Of a stretch of DNA of 64,000 nt, positions 47,066 through 59,782 are shown piece after piece (position 1 is the stretch's first letter; every line of letters starts with the position of its first letter). The notes under the pieces are model-generated. The model was given only the letters and a program-made list of their open reading frames with translations, did not search any database and was not told the origin of the DNA. A program made the position numbers and the translations under genes. The stretch is taken from positions 1 through 64,000 of the forward strand of contig JBBPSI010000019.1 of NCBI GenBank assembly GCA_038093515.1, given 5' to 3'. This DNA is from Butyriboletus loyo (taxonomy: Eukaryota; Basidiomycota; Agaricomycetes; Boletales; Boletaceae).

Positions 47066-50000
47066 TTAAATGTACACTGGCAGCGTAGGGTTGAGTCCAA
47101 TCCAGTCGATTCCCTCCACGAACTCCTTGTCATCGATCAAAAAGTCCTGTACATACCTCTGTCAGCTCTCGTCGGACCCCGAGACCAAGGGCCACTCACC
47201 AATGGACACTCAACCAGAGAACCCTTGACCTGGTCGAGACGTTCCTTGACCCGGTGCAAAGGGATCCCGGGCACAACATGTCCCATCTTCACCTTTGGCA
47301 CATAGTTCTACTCATTTGTGAGCCACTCGACGCTCCGCATCAATAGCATAATCATGTACCTCATACGCTGACCACGATCGGACCAGGTTCGTCGGCACAG
47401 GTCGGAACAACTCGGTGAATATCTCCCTATTCTTACGTGCCGTGTTGTACAGCAGGTCGAGCGTCTCGTCCGCGAGTACGTCCGCAACCGCAGCGTCTGC
47501 GGCTAAATACGTCTCATCATCATTGGGTATCGGTGCTGGCCGCATGAACGAATCCGGTTGATGAGTCGTATGCTGGGGCTCGATAAGACCCAGGTGCTCT
47601 GCAATCAACAACCGGGTTCACGCGTTATCTCGTATCAGCACGGCTGGCTTACCTCTGAACAATTTCCGTCTCAAAGTAGTAGCAAATCGAGCTGCCATAT
47701 ACGAACGCCCGTCCATCGTCGTCCGAATCATATCGTCATCTTCCACTACTAACGCAATCTCGGAGTCACCATCACCCTGCGCAACAATCAGCACAAGACC
47801 CGTGACACAGGGCGCATAGTTTGGCACTTACTTTTTGACTGCGATCGTTAAAATTGGCAGATCCCATCTGGATCGCCTCATTAGTCCCAATCATACGCAT
47901 GGCATGAAACTGGCACTCACAATGACAACTCTGTCGTCCACGATCATGACTTTGCTGTGGATATAAAGCAACTCCGAGACATAACTGTCTCGGCCCTTCA
48001 GCCTCCATCCCTCACCAAACACGGATTCACACACCAGTTCAGTTCCTCCTCCTCCGACCCCATCCACGTCTCATTTAGCAACGACTTCCTCCCTTGCAGT
48101 GCATGATGGGACACCGAATCCGCCACCATCTCGTCCGACCGCAGATTGTTCGCACCAGACTCGAACCGTGCAATGACCTGTCTGGCAGCTTCAATGGACT
48201 CGGGAAGAGGTACCTTGTCCTTGACAGCCGTCTCTCCTGTGACGGTGATCCCGGCTTTCTCTTCCTGTGGGACTTTGATAAAGACCTCATGAGGGGCGTC
48301 TTTTCCGAGAAAGTTCCCCTCCCATTGACGCGCGAGTGCGATCTGCGCTTCATGGAATGTTACACCTGAAAACTCTTCCATTTGCGCAATCAGGGTCGCT
48401 ATCATGCACGGAAAACTCTTCCATCAAGGTTCCTGGCGACAGAAAAAAGAGATCTGACTCACACATCGGAGCATTAATACGGTCGTACGAGCGCAAATGG
48501 AAGAAGCGGATGTAGTCCATCCTAACAGCGATCATGAGCCATCTCAATACAAATCGTACCAGAAACACCCACGGTTCGTAGCCTGCCTTGCGGATCTCCT
48601 CGTAGATACTATGACCACCTCTGTTGATGGTACGATACTGTGCTGCCATGATCGTCTTCAAAGCGGTCTCATTCTTGATATCCCCCGCAAATCCTGGAAC
48701 CTCAGGAATGACAACGATCACCTAGAGCATCGGAGCGGTACCCCCAAGTTAGCGAACGCCGATTATCCCCTCCATTTGTCGCGCCGACCTTGAACTTTTT
48801 CCCGGCTTGGGCGGCCTCAATGATACGCCTCACCAAGGCCTTTGCAATCTGGTTCTTCACCGGGCCTTCTTCCCGGGTATTGGATATACTAGGTATGACA
48901 CGAGACCTGAGCAGGTCTGTCGCAAAGCGGATGGGGGACTACGCACAAGAACTGATTTTCTGTTGACGGTGATCAACGCCCGCGGAAACCACGAGGCATG
49001 CCCATCAATACTGAATCGAGACAAGTACGCAAGGAACAGCAGGGAAACTTACCGATATAGACGAAGTGGTTGGCTTCGCGAATCAGCTGAATGTCTGACA
49101 ATTATTGATCAGGAATCCCTGTCATGTTCACACAGGATATGGAAGCAGCAGGGAAGCGAAAACGTACAAGCATTCTGAATGCTATGTTCCGTAAGGACAC
49201 CGTGACTCCAGTCCGACACGCTGCGAACGGCTTGGACACGGCATGTCCCATGTGGAGGTGGTGTGTATGGGGGTTCGACCACATCACCGAAATCGAGGTG
49301 GAAGCGCTGTCGAAACCTCTGACCAATTTGGTGCCATTGTTCACGGTAAGGATGTCCTAGAAATACGTAAATGGAATTTCACAAGGGAAATTAGTGGGGA
49401 ATAATACGTACGTGAAACAGCCTCGGAGGGTGCAACTTGAACGTTGTGGGGAAGCGCAAGCCAATCGAACCGCCTAGGATAAGGATACATCAAGTGGCCG
49501 TGTCACGCTTGTCACTACGCACGGATCATCACGGTACTATAAGACGTAACTGAGTCCAGGTGGCAGGCCACTCAATTCAACGCGTACCTTGCGACGTTTG
49601 ATTTCGTTCCAGCGCTCTATGAAATGCTGGCCGATATCGAGCACCACAGAACCGCATATCGTCATGTGGACCTACAACAAGGTCTCTAGCGAATGAACCC
49701 CCTCATACAAGAAACAACTCACATCATGCCAAGGCATCCTCGGAGTCTCCAGAATAGAAACCGCATTACTAACATAGTTTGGAACGTCCTGGAAATCTAA
49801 GAGACGAGCGTTGTTGTAGTCTTGTCCGGGGAAGAGAGTACGTGCAAAGTTAGTCGGGTGAACGTCAGCCAATGGGTGATTGTGTGTATCCCAACGCCCA
49901 AAACATAAGTCTAATCCTCCAATACAAGCTCTGTGATTGTCGACGACAACGACCTGCGCGCAAACCATACGTCAGAGTACCTTCCAGCGACCATGATGGC

Positions 50001-51012
50001 CCTCAAACCTTCTCATGATGGGACCAAAACTCGACGGCATCTACGGATGATGACTGAGAAAAACAAGCGAAACACACGTTTCGCCAAGACATACCCTTGC
50101 TACCAATATGATCCGGGTGACGCATACACGCAATGTTTGGATGGAGCGCTTCCAACGCAGCCTATCAACTCTGTCAGACTTGTGTAGAACAGATAGATTC
50201 TCGCATCCTAACCTTGGTATGCTTCGAACTCATGGTCATCGTCTGGGTCACTTCCTTGTAAACGACAACATAAATCATGACGCCTTCTCGAGCCTTGCGC
50301 TGCAACAGCCTGTCGAGACGCCATTGTTCATTCTGAGCCGGGGGTCGGCTGTTGAGCAGGGATGAACCTATCACACGTTCGTCCCCGCGAAAATCCTGGT
50401 ATGAACTTACCGAAGGTATAGTTCTGGCGTCAGCCACCAATCCTGCCCACCTCCCTCAGCGAGAGAAAACACGTTGGCAACCAGATAAACGCCTACCAGG
50501 ATGAAGATCGCCTCCTTCGCGCTGTCGAGCAGCTCAGACACAGCCCACATGTAATCATGGCCATCAATATGCCTTGGCAGGTGGAACAAAAAGCCGCACT
50601 ATTTCAGCCCCCACCGTAGTACGCGCGCGCGTGTGCGCAAGTCATGATTCCACGTACCACTTGATCGCGTTTTCCTGCCTCTGACCCGCAAAGCTCCCGA
50701 ATCTATGACTGGCATTGATCTTGGCCCGAATCTCGTCGTCGAGTTTCTCTTGCGGAGTATCATGACGACCTGTACATGTGCCATGCAGCGTCCGATCCGT
50801 GGTTAGACCGAACCCTCCCAGAGTAATGACTTATTGAAGACTCACGATCAGAGTCCAACAGACCTGGGGTATCATGGCAACGTGTAGATACGATAAGAGA
50901 ACCGATGTCATTGTACAAGGGCATTGGACATACCGATTATCTGGTCGCGGGTGCGTTCGATGCCCTCGGGGAGCCGTTCGGCATAGTCGAGGACTTTGCC
51001 TAAGAAATTCAT
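47066..51012 (-). CDS. phospholipase D
   Basis: Hydrolyses phosphatidylcholine to phosphatidic acid at membranes. Many short exons start MNFLGKVLDYAERLPEGIER, then DDEIRAKINASHRFGSFAGQ, DGHDYMWAVSELLDSAKEAI and DWWLTPELYLRRPP. The first HKD motif is SHHEKVVVVDNHRACIGGLD, followed by LCFGRWDTHNHPLADVHPTN and YNNARLLDFQDVPNYVSNAV. The second is HSKVMIVDDRVV followed by GSANFNDRSQ and DGDSEIALVVEDDDM. The C-terminus is LIDDKEFVEGIDWIGLNPTL, then PVYI-TAA at 47066. Both catalytic HKD motifs are complete. No PX or PH domain is visible before the catalytic core, so it is the short fungal form. Confidence 0.95.
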
Positions 51013-51288
51013 GATGGACGTTTGAGTTGCGAGATTGATGGTTGTTATTAATGAGTTTTTGCTGCGCGTGCCTTTCCCAGACGATACCTGGGCAACGGCG
51101 GACGGTCCATAATCACACGTGAGCACTTCAGCGCTCAACCTTGTTCTGACACCGCTTTATTTCCAAATTTGATTTGTTGTTGTCATTACGGTCTCACTTG
51201 TCTGGTCTTGAGAACGGTCATCGTAAAGTATAGATTCGATCTCATGACCATTCCGGTCTCTAGTCAAGTTCGTGAGGCAACACACCGA
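51013..51288. promoter_or_regulatory. promoter region of PLD / 3' UTR of NUP107
   Basis: A 276-bp spacer between two minus-strand genes; no specific site recognised. Confidence 0.35.
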
Positions 51289-54200
51289 TCAAGAAGAGAC
51301 GACCTTGAACGGATCCGAGCCACCATGCTCCAGCCCCGCCAACACAGCTCGCCTCACCGCGCCCAAGTACTCCCCAAGCCTGCGTCCATCCGGGTGCAAA
51401 AAGTCATCATAGAGCTTGTACCGCGAATCTGCGACAATGTTGACGAGCTCGAGCGCGACCTTGAGGTTCCTGTCACGTGCGTTAGTTTGAGAGACAACGT
51501 TGGTAAGATGTCGTCGAACCCTGGTAGATGCTCCCTTGAAGAGTACAGCATGACGTGCAATCGCAGAATCAGCTCAGGTATGTAAATTTGCCGGATGCGT
51601 AGCATCTCATGATGTCGGCGATCTGCACAGCGCTATGAGAAATAGGAGTAGCGGAGGACTGATAGTACAAACCTGTAGGATTGCTTTGATCCGGTAGCAT
51701 CCAGTCAGAAGTGAGCAGCTTCACGATGGACTCGTATGCTTGGTCAATGAGACCCTGATGGAAATGACATCAGCTATACGCAAGCGTCAAAGGCATTGAT
51801 TTACCTTGTAGTCCTTCAGCCATGCTATCCGAGTATCCTTGTTCATCAAAGAGGCTTCCAACGATTGGCATTCTACCACTCGGTCGAGAAGTCCCCATAC
51901 GTTGAAAAATTGTCTGTAGTGGAGATACTCCGTTGCGCGTTCTTCGGGTTCGTCGATGGAGGCAAGTTCACGTGGCCACATGTCCAACAGGCCGCGCGCC
52001 AAAGCGACGCGTCCGGAACCTTGGTATGTGTGAGCAACAGATCGAGGTCAGAACACTTGACATACCTAGGAAGTATCGTAATATCACTGTAGCTTGTTCG
52101 AGCGCGGTGTCATAGGTAGTTTCCATAAAGGTTGTCCACTCTATTGAGCGGAGCAGCAAGGTCTCCGCCTCCGACGGTGGATTTTGCAGCGCGATGATCG
52201 ATGGAAGTGGGCCTTTCAGCTGAGGTAGTAGCTGGCGAATTGCAAGTTAAGCGCAATTCAAGAAACAGAAAGAACATCTCAAACATCAAAGGACTTCTCA
52301 ATCGTTCGCTCCGCAGTGACAACGGAAACACGGTCCACGTCAAGACCGTGTTCGCGTGCACGTGTCAGTGCCAATTTCCGTTCCTTGATATCGGCAGAAA
52401 GATCGAGGGAAGTAAGGAACATAGCATAACGCTCCACAGCATTATCGCCCAATGCACTAGCATACATAGCGATGAGTTCGCGCTGACCAGCACGCTGGAT
52501 CCAGAGATAGTGAGTATGATGTTTCAGAACGATTCGTAATTGATACTGACCTCGAGGACTTGAAGATACGCCTCCAAAATCACTTGAGTGGCCAACGGTG
52601 GCACGGAAACGTCAATCATTTGCAAGAAGAGACACAAATGAGCAAAGAATCGTGTCATTGTAGGGTATCTAGCGCACGAATGCATCATCTTTCTCGATAG
52701 AAGAAAGAAGAACAGACATACTCTAATGATCCAGAATCGTATATGCCGTCCCTCAGCCCAGCTGCAAAGGTCTCTAGCAAGGGATTTGTCCGGTCGAGGA
52801 TGATTGCCAATTGAGAGACATGGAAAGCGTTATCGGCAGGAGGACTGCCGGATCGTTGCTCAACACGAGAACCAGCGGAAAAGAAACGAAAATCTTACCC
52901 ATCGTCGACATTGACGCCACCAAGTGTCTCCAATGCCGTACTTGCTTCTTTTTCCCATTCCTCCTCCTCTTTTTCGTCTGCGTCTTCCGCAGATATGGGC
53001 AAATCTTTGAGTGCCTCTAATCCATCCTCCCAGTAGCCCCCTCCCAACTTGATCATTTCCGCAGTTTGCTTCTCTTCGCACAGTATACTTATTTGAGCCC
53101 ATAGATGATCTTCCCAGGTCCGACATCCTGACTTGAGGAGGTTGAATGTTTGAGGTGTTGGCGCGAGTGCTGCGTACAATATTCGCTCGGGATCGGGCAA
53201 GTTGGGCTAAAGGGATATAAGACAGGTTGAATAGGAACGAAGATGATGCATATCTACGTTTAGAGCAGCCTTTATGCAAGTCGACTTCCATAGTCGCCGG
53301 CGCCTGTTGCCTTGCCAGCCCTCTGCATCATCTTCATCCTCGAAACCCTCCTCACGTGGTTCGTTTGCTTCGTAGATAATAAGTACAAGCGCGCCAATCG
53401 AGTTTCTTGTGACTTACCGAATGCTCGCCACTGGAATAGTAAGGATCCACGGATACTCGCCGCGCGCCACGGTTGGTGGGCTTTTCGACACAATTGCACA
53501 GCTTCGTCCAATCTCCCAGCGCGCACGAACGAATACAGCGATTGAGTCAACGTTTTTTCAAAGGCCTTGCAAGCACAAACTCAGTTTCCAGACGCCAGAC
53601 CAGACGCACGCTGTTCACTCACTGCATCATCCGCAGCCAACGACTGGCCGTCCCCTCTATTCACCGCATCTGGATCAAACTCTGTGACGAGTCCCTCTCT
53701 CGGACCCTGTCCAGTGCGCAACGCCTGCATCACGTTATGTTTTGTGAACTTCCAGTAACCGGTGGTGGCTTCGGGATGTTGTGGTGATGACGCGGTCTCG
53801 TGGAGCCACTCGCGCACGATGACGAGTTCTGTGAGTAAGGGCGACGCGTGCATGATCACTTGCGCGAGGGTCAACGTTGGCGTGAATGGGTTCTGCGTGA
53901 GGATAGTGTGTGGATTGAGATGGTGCTCTGGCTCTGTTTTTCGGGAGCTGCGCGGTGATTTAAGATCGGCTGAATGGAAAAGACGGGTCGACGCACGGCA
54001 TGAGTGCTTGTAGTAGGCCCCAGGTGTTGGCTTCCATCCGTAACGCCTCTAGTTCGACCCGAGACACGTCCGAGGCAGCGCCGTTCTCCAGTTCTTCCAC
54101 TCTGGAAGAACCACGGTCTATGGCGATACATATTGCGGCATGGATAAGGGGGGACTCACTGATCACGACATAGCTGTCGCAGTCTGGGTGCAAATCCACA

Positions 54201-54290
54201 GACGGGATCGAGGAGAGCTGGCAGGTCTTCTTTTATGCCCTGACATAGAGTGAGGACTTGCGCGAACGTCTCGTAGAGAGGTTCTGACAT
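51289..54290 (-). CDS. NUP107: nucleoporin Nup107/Nup84
   Basis: Alpha-helical scaffold subunit of the Y-shaped Nup107-160 complex of the nuclear pore. Exons start MSEPLYETFAQVLTLCQGIK. Then come ELEALRMEANTWGLLQALMP, LAQVIMHASPLLTELVIVRE, SLYSFVRAGRLDEAVQLCRK and AHQPWRAASIRGSLLFQWRA, the Nup84/Nup107 signature. NLLKSGCRTWEDHLWAQIS, an acidic stretch (EDADEKEEEEWEKEA), TRFFAHLCLFLQMIDVSVPP, ELIAMYASALGDNAVERYAM and ILRIRQIYIPELILRLHVML follow. It ends GSDPFKVVSS-TGA at 51289. The order and the W-rich helices match the family over its length; no break is seen. Confidence 0.9.
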
Positions 54291-54722
54291 GAAACCGGTT
54301 CTGTGTTGTGGTTGGTCCCGAGGTCAAAGCAAACTTGGGTAAGTCTAATGGTATGACCTTGTTTGAAACTCAGCGAAAGGAACGACACAAAGTGGTCAAC
54401 CCCAAATTCATCATGATTCATGAGCGTAAAAGAGATAGGAATACAGTTCACATACGGAGCAGGAATGCGATAGAAATACAGAATGAATTGAATCAATATA
54501 CCATTGTCGAGCGGAAATGTCGACAAAACGGGTGTGAGCGTGCGTCGAGCTCCGACCAGGTCATGAAGAAAATCATCACTGACTATCTTGATGCTTCAAG
54601 TAGGGAAAGGGACGGGCAGAGATGGGCAATACTGGCGCGTGGAACGGGAGGCACCACACTTTTTGGGGGGGTGATTCAACATTCAGAGAGATAAGAGGAG
54701 AACATAGTGACTCAGATCTCAA
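54291..54722. other. upstream region of NUP107
   Basis: Opposing open frames without motifs; probably promoter and flanking sequence. A G-run lies at about 54664. Confidence 0.35.
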
Positions 54723-55009
54723 TCATGCACCCCACACATTTTCAGGGTTCATCTCCGAGACAACGAACACATGTTCGGGGAACCAACCGGATTGATCAAA
54801 ATCTACGCGTGATTCACCATACGAGCCAATGAACACAGGTACTCCCTCGACCTCAAGTGCGCTTCTTTGTATGTGGTCGAGATCGCCACGCTGGGATATG
54901 ATCCCGGGGGATGAAATCACGCGGTGCCATGGCAAGGGAGAGGAAGCCTGTCCAAGGAATTTGATGACAACAGAGTCCAGGGCGCGGGATGGTGCAGGAT
55001 GATCGACGA
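54723..55009 (-). CDS. alkyltransferase-like protein (ATL), last exon
   Basis: The 3' exon of a protein of the MGMT DNA-binding-domain family. It reads VDHPAPSRALDSVVIKFLGQ, ASSPLPWHRVISSPGIISQR and, further on, RSALEVEGVPVFIGSYGESR, ending NPENVWGA-TGA at 54723. The canonical methyl-accepting PCHR is replaced by PWHR, the mark of ATL proteins. These bind O6-alkylguanine and flag it for nucleotide excision repair without removing the alkyl group. An AG acceptor precedes the exon at 55010-55011. I could not find the upstream exon coding the helix-turn-helix start (a TxYGxIA-like motif), so the gene is either 5'-incomplete in my model or truncated. Confidence 0.75.
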
Positions 55010-55984
55010 CTCAGCAATGCAGAAGGTCAACAAGGGTGACCCAAATTTATAGCTGTCGTCAGCGACAATGTAACAGTGCACAACGTTCGGCCGGGAGGAT
55101 ACTCGCACCGGTCTAGCAGCTATCAAGCCAGGTTAAATCAGATGACTCAGTGTACAGCATAAGTGATACGATGCAGTAGGGCGAGTTGCACAATGCCAAT
55201 ACCTAGCTAAAGCGCATGGCGGGGATACTCCGACCGATGCGGATTGCATTTATGATGCTCCCGACGCCTGGAGATGATCAACTGAGTTGACCGGCAACCC
55301 AGAGTACGATGCGCATACAAGAAGTGACACTGGACCTGCTGTGCATTATCTTGTGCATCGGTTTGGTCATATCCCATTCTCTGTCTTGTATTTTCACTTG
55401 CACAAGTCAGAACTGACCAGGTCTTGATAAACATGTTTGAACGGTATCTATCAGTCTGGATGATGGCTATGACCTAGACCCTAAGAACGAGTTTGGGCAA
55501 GGATTCCGATTGAAGGTCTTCATGGTCGCCTGCTCTGCACATCGATTTGCAATTGGGATATCTACGTTAACTGTCCGCCAGGCCGCTGAGAACGACAAGG
55601 GGATTGGTAGTACGGGTTACGGTGTGGTACGTCGGTAAGGCTCAGTGGACAGTGGTGGTATTAGACGTGTATGAGAAAGTGTACACGGCCGCGATGTATT
55701 GAAGATTTGTTGCAGTCCGTTTCAGAACGTTCCGGCAGTCCATCTGCAAGGCGGGTGTGTATCGTCATTGCTTGTCGACCAACTTGAATGACGCCGCCGC
55801 ATATCGGAGTGCGGATTAGTACCGCTGCCACAAGCCATTGAGAACTGTGACTAGCAAGGGAACGGTTTTTCACGTCCTTGCAGTGTTCTGCCGGTCAGTG
55901 AACGTTCACAAGAGTTAGCATCGATGAACTTTCCCATAGACGCAGATGAACTGAACGCGTGCAGTGTCAGAAGTCAAAGCTGCA
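55010..55984. other. no assignable gene (expected 5' part of ATL)
   Basis: Short open frames only. The upstream exon of the ATL gene should lie here but none was recognised. Confidence 0.3.
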
Positions 55985-56060
55985 CCCTTCGGGGTTGCAC
56001 ACGATAAAATTGGAATGATACGGAGAAGATTGGCATGGCCCCTGCACAAAACTGGAAATT
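55985..56060 (+). pseudogene. U6 snRNA-like sequence, probably a pseudogene
   Basis: It contains a 5' hairpin (GCACCCTTCGGGGTTGC) followed by ATAAAATTGGAATGATACGG, AGAAGATTGGCATGGCCCCT and GCACAA. This matches the conserved core of U6 snRNA. Two catalytic elements differ from the consensus: the ACAGAGA box reads ACGGAGA, and the AGC triad (ATTAGCATGG) reads GGC. After GCACAA the usual GGATGACACGC is missing and the match stops. The changed bases are normally invariant, so this is most likely a truncated U6 retrocopy rather than a working gene. Confidence 0.75.
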
Positions 56061-56489
56061 ATGTAATGAAAGCTAATTGGCCGGGAAGGCCGGGTGGATT
56101 GGTATGGACTATAGTAACATATTAGACAGCGACGTGTGTCATCCAGACGAGCCTCCAGAGCCACTCAACAACGCTAAGGCCGCGAGCTGAGGGTCGAAGT
56201 AGTTGCATCGAGAGTGTCGAGATGGCGCGCAGTGGTTTTGGGCAAGAATGGCACGTCGACCTAGGAAGCCATACAAACCGCCTGACGAGGCGAAGAGCGT
56301 CCATAGTCGAGACAACGGGCTAAACGACAAGTTGAAAGACTGCGCAAAGTGCCAGTCGTCAACCGAAATGGAAGCATCACACGCGGAGACGGCGCCAAGG
56401 CAGATCATAGGGAGACGAACCCTGAACTTGCTGGTACATATTCGTAAGTCTACATGTATATATACGATTCAAGACGAATACTGAGATGA
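56061..56489. other. unassigned open frames after U6-like copy
   Basis: A minus-strand frame (56139-56408, SVDDWHFAQSFNLSF) has coding-like bias but no start context or recognised family. Confidence 0.3.
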
Positions 56490-56715
56490 AACGTTCATCC
56501 AACCGACTTCGTTTCTGCCCTCGCCTTTGAGCTCCACCGCGGACCCACTCCCGAGGACCGTGACTTCTTCAGGATCAAGTTCAAGAGCAGCACCAACGAC
56601 AACTTCCAGATCTACCATGTTTTCGGCTACAATGCGAACATCCCTCTCGCCCTACCAGCTTGCACAGTCGTTGTCGTTGCTCTATCTGCGACACCCTTTC
56701 CCTCACACATAATAT
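56490..56715 (+). pseudogene. isolated exon, perhaps from a histidine acid phosphatase
   Basis: A frame with strong third-position C bias reads FVSALAFELHRGPTPEDRDF, FRIKFKSSTNDNFQIYHVFG and YNANIPL, then loses coding character. The pattern (xFELHxx..FxRIKFKxxT...YxxFG...IPL) resembles the C-terminal part of fungal histidine acid phosphatases as I remember it. No catalytic RHGxR part and no flanking exons are seen, so this is a fragment. The family call is weak. Confidence 0.3.
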
Positions 56716-59004
56716 GAGTGGCTAGCACTATGAATCATCGACATATCGACGTTGCCGCATTGATCATTCCTGCCGCTGGACGGGGACTGCCCACACGCCG
56801 CTACGATGTTCATACGGTATCAAGCTGCTCGACGACTTTGTCCCCGCGTCACTTCTCGCTCAAAAACACCCAATATTCGGCAGGTGCAGTGCAACAGCCA
56901 ATGGTTTTCCGAGTGGCTTAATTTGAAGTTCAATCAATGTTCGAGCATCGCTGTAATTTCCTGCACGTAACAACACTCGCATGTAATTGGGTGTTACAGT
57001 TGAATAAACACCAGGATCCTCTCCAAACTCCATGTCTAACCAAGCCTCAAATTGATCACTAACATCTCATCCCCTTTAGCCTATTTAGGACCAAGAGTTG
57101 CAAGAAACTACCCACTCCTTCAGTATTCAATGTTTTGGTTGCCGCCACAGAAAACTCTTCAGCGATAGACAACACAGTGAATACATGACGGAGACTCACG
57201 GGTTACCGTTTTCGTGACTCACTTCACCAGCACCCTCAAAACATCAATGTTTAATGAACCAGGGGCAGGTAGCTGCCATCACATGGTGAGTCCATGGGAA
57301 AGCCACAGTGACATGGGTGAATCTACGCTGCGTGGTAGGTAGTGCCGTTTCATCTTGACTGTTAAGCAGGTTTCAAGGAAAACAACGGGTCCGAGATAGG
57401 TGACGTTGGACGCACTTGCCGATTGTCGAGACGCCTGGATATATCCAAAGGTGTGTTCCAGGGACCCCTCCGCAGGTCCGCACAGTTTTGGGGCTCAGAC
57501 TGGTGTTCCATGTAGACACCGAGAAGTACCTCTCACAGACCCGTTTTTGCAACACGCACCAAATATGGCAATTCATATGGAACTCACTTTGGGCTACTCT
57601 TGAAGTCTCTGCCGAAAGACCTCATACGGACCTGACTCATATCTCACGTATGTCAAATTAAATTTATCTACTGCTCACGACGGTACCAGAAGGCCAGACT
57701 GATTGATTTGTCGCATCCAACAGAACACACGAGTTCAGATGCCATGCTGAGTGGGTGGGCGTCTCTAAAAGACACGTCAACGCGTGACTGCGGCGGACGT
57801 GTTCCTCGTGCTGCGTGTCATATTTTAAACAGATCCTTGTCGGCGTGTGTGGATGAGGGTGGTTGGTCTGAAGCCGACAGGTCGGGTAGGATAAGCGTAT
57901 CGGGAGTGATGGTAATGGGATGTTGAAGAGTGGCATCATCCAATAGACACACCTTCGTCCCAGTCCCAGTCAAACAGGCCCTGCGACAGCGGTGGAAAAC
58001 AGTGTGCTGTCACATTGGGATGTGTTTAAAAGGCACGAAACGCACCGTGACGTCGAGATCTGGTCGTGGACGTCCCACGTCTCGCGGCTTATATTCATTC
58101 ATTCGTACGAGTACTACTGGCACATGCATGGGGTTATTAACTGCGCTGATTTATCATTCAAAATATTCAAGGCCTGATCCCAGCCTGCACTTGCATCGGG
58201 CTTCCAATAGAACTCACATTCTCCAGCTGTTTCTCCCTCTCGCATCCATCCCAACCTATTCTGCGTAAGCATCGCCACACGCACGAAAATTGTTGCATCT
58301 AGCTCCTGCAACCCCACCTTGTCTTCAGCTCCTTCTTCCCTCGCCACCTGTGCAACAGTTATCGTCCTGCCCTTGGGCGGCACACATCAGATCTTTTTCC
58401 GCGTGCGGTACAACGACGAATGGTGGGCGAGCACACGTTGAGTCTTGCAGAGGTGCTCGTTAGGATGCACCACCGTTGTCCGAATCATTGGATACCATGC
58501 ATCTGGGGATTGGGCCAAATCTGAGGTTGGCGTAGGAAGCGTATTCGGGGCTGGCTCGGACCCGGAACCTTGAGATAGCACTTTTTGATTCAGGGTTCGA
58601 TGACAAAGCTTTCCTGGATCGTGGTCGGATATTTGAGTGGACGAATCCAAAACTTTGGACTGGTGGTGGGAAGCTGATGTTTGATCAAATAAAAGTAGTG
58701 TATTATCGTTGATCGATTCATCCTCGTTCCTGACCTCAATGCGTGCATGTACGCGGTGACGTCACGCGTTTTGTCCCTGCAATAAGTTTCTTCATTTCGG
58801 TTTGATTACCAGCATAAAACACGCTAGTAGTCAGTTCGAAGAGGTCAATCAAAAACAAGGCGGGTCCAACAGCAGGTGACACCTTTGAAATCAAAGGCAT
58901 GCCCTACTGCTGGACGCACCTTATTCCCAGTTCGGTGTTCTCAGTAACACTCAACCCCCTGCTGATACGCTGGCGTTCGATTGTCTACAACAGACGGTTA
59001 GCGA
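56716..59004. other. gene-poor stretch, no confident feature
   Basis: Scattered short open frames on both strands (for example 58114-58383 minus, 57930-58268 plus) overlap each other and lack linked exons. Nothing is identified. Confidence 0.3.
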
Positions 59005-59260
59005 AGATCAACAGCAAAGGGTAGGAGGACCCACCTTTCTAGTTTTGAAACATCATGTTTCATTGCAACTCTTCGAGCCCAGGCGTCGCCCTCTTGTCTT
59101 CTTCATTTATTAGACTGAGCCTCTCGTTCAAGATCAACAGCAAAGACTCGGTAGGAGGACCCACCTTTCTAGTTTTGAAATATCGCATTTTATTGCAACT
59201 CTTCGAGCCCAGACGTCGCCCTCTTGTCTTCTTCATTTATTAGACTGAACCTCTCGTTCG
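59005..59260. repeat. tandem repeat, two units of about 126-130 bp
   Basis: Unit 1 (59005-59130) and unit 2 (59131-59260) both begin AGATCAACAGCAAAG and end ATTAGACTGARCCTCTCGTT. Shared blocks include GTAGGAGGACCCACCTTTCT and GCAACTCTTCGAGCCCAG. They differ by a few substitutions and a short insertion (ACTCG). No coding function is seen. Confidence 0.9.
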
Positions 59261-59782
59261 GAGCCATTTGGGACGGGAACTTCTCTGCGGCGAGGCGTCA
59301 GTAGTGAATCTGAAGAGGACGCACACGAAACAAACCATCGTCCATCTTATCCGAGGTGCATGTGTCACGATCCATCTACTCCTGACACACGGGGTTTGGC
59401 AGCTCGCGACACGAGAGGACAGTACCGAATGTCGTTTGCCGAAATTCCTGTAAAGTCAGTAACTAAGTGGCAACTGCTCAGTGTCGTCTTGAGAGGTGGT
59501 TGCCGATGAGGGCGCGCGTCGAGCACATCATATGTCGCACGCCTGAAGTTTATACAATATTGTCGTCGGTATCTTGGTCGCACGGCAGTGGTCATCGAAC
59601 TGGACAGTAATGACGATCACGCATGTCGGCCGTCGGAAGGTAGCGGCTCGTGGCTGCTCTGCTCGTTCGTCGGTGACTCGTCCACCTGGGCTCGGCGAGG
59701 ATCAACAGTCGGCATCGGGCATATGGTCGAGTAATCGAATAATCGTCGAAAACGGCGGGTGTGGCGAGGACATAAACGATTA

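Noticed and set aside
54308..54694. Plus-strand 128-codon frame upstream of NUP107
   Set aside because: Low coding bias and no splice context; it lies in the promoter area of NUP107.
58114..58383. Minus-strand frame starting MPPKGRTITVAQVAREEG
   Set aside because: The opposite strand is equally plausible, there are no linked exons, and no domain is recognised.
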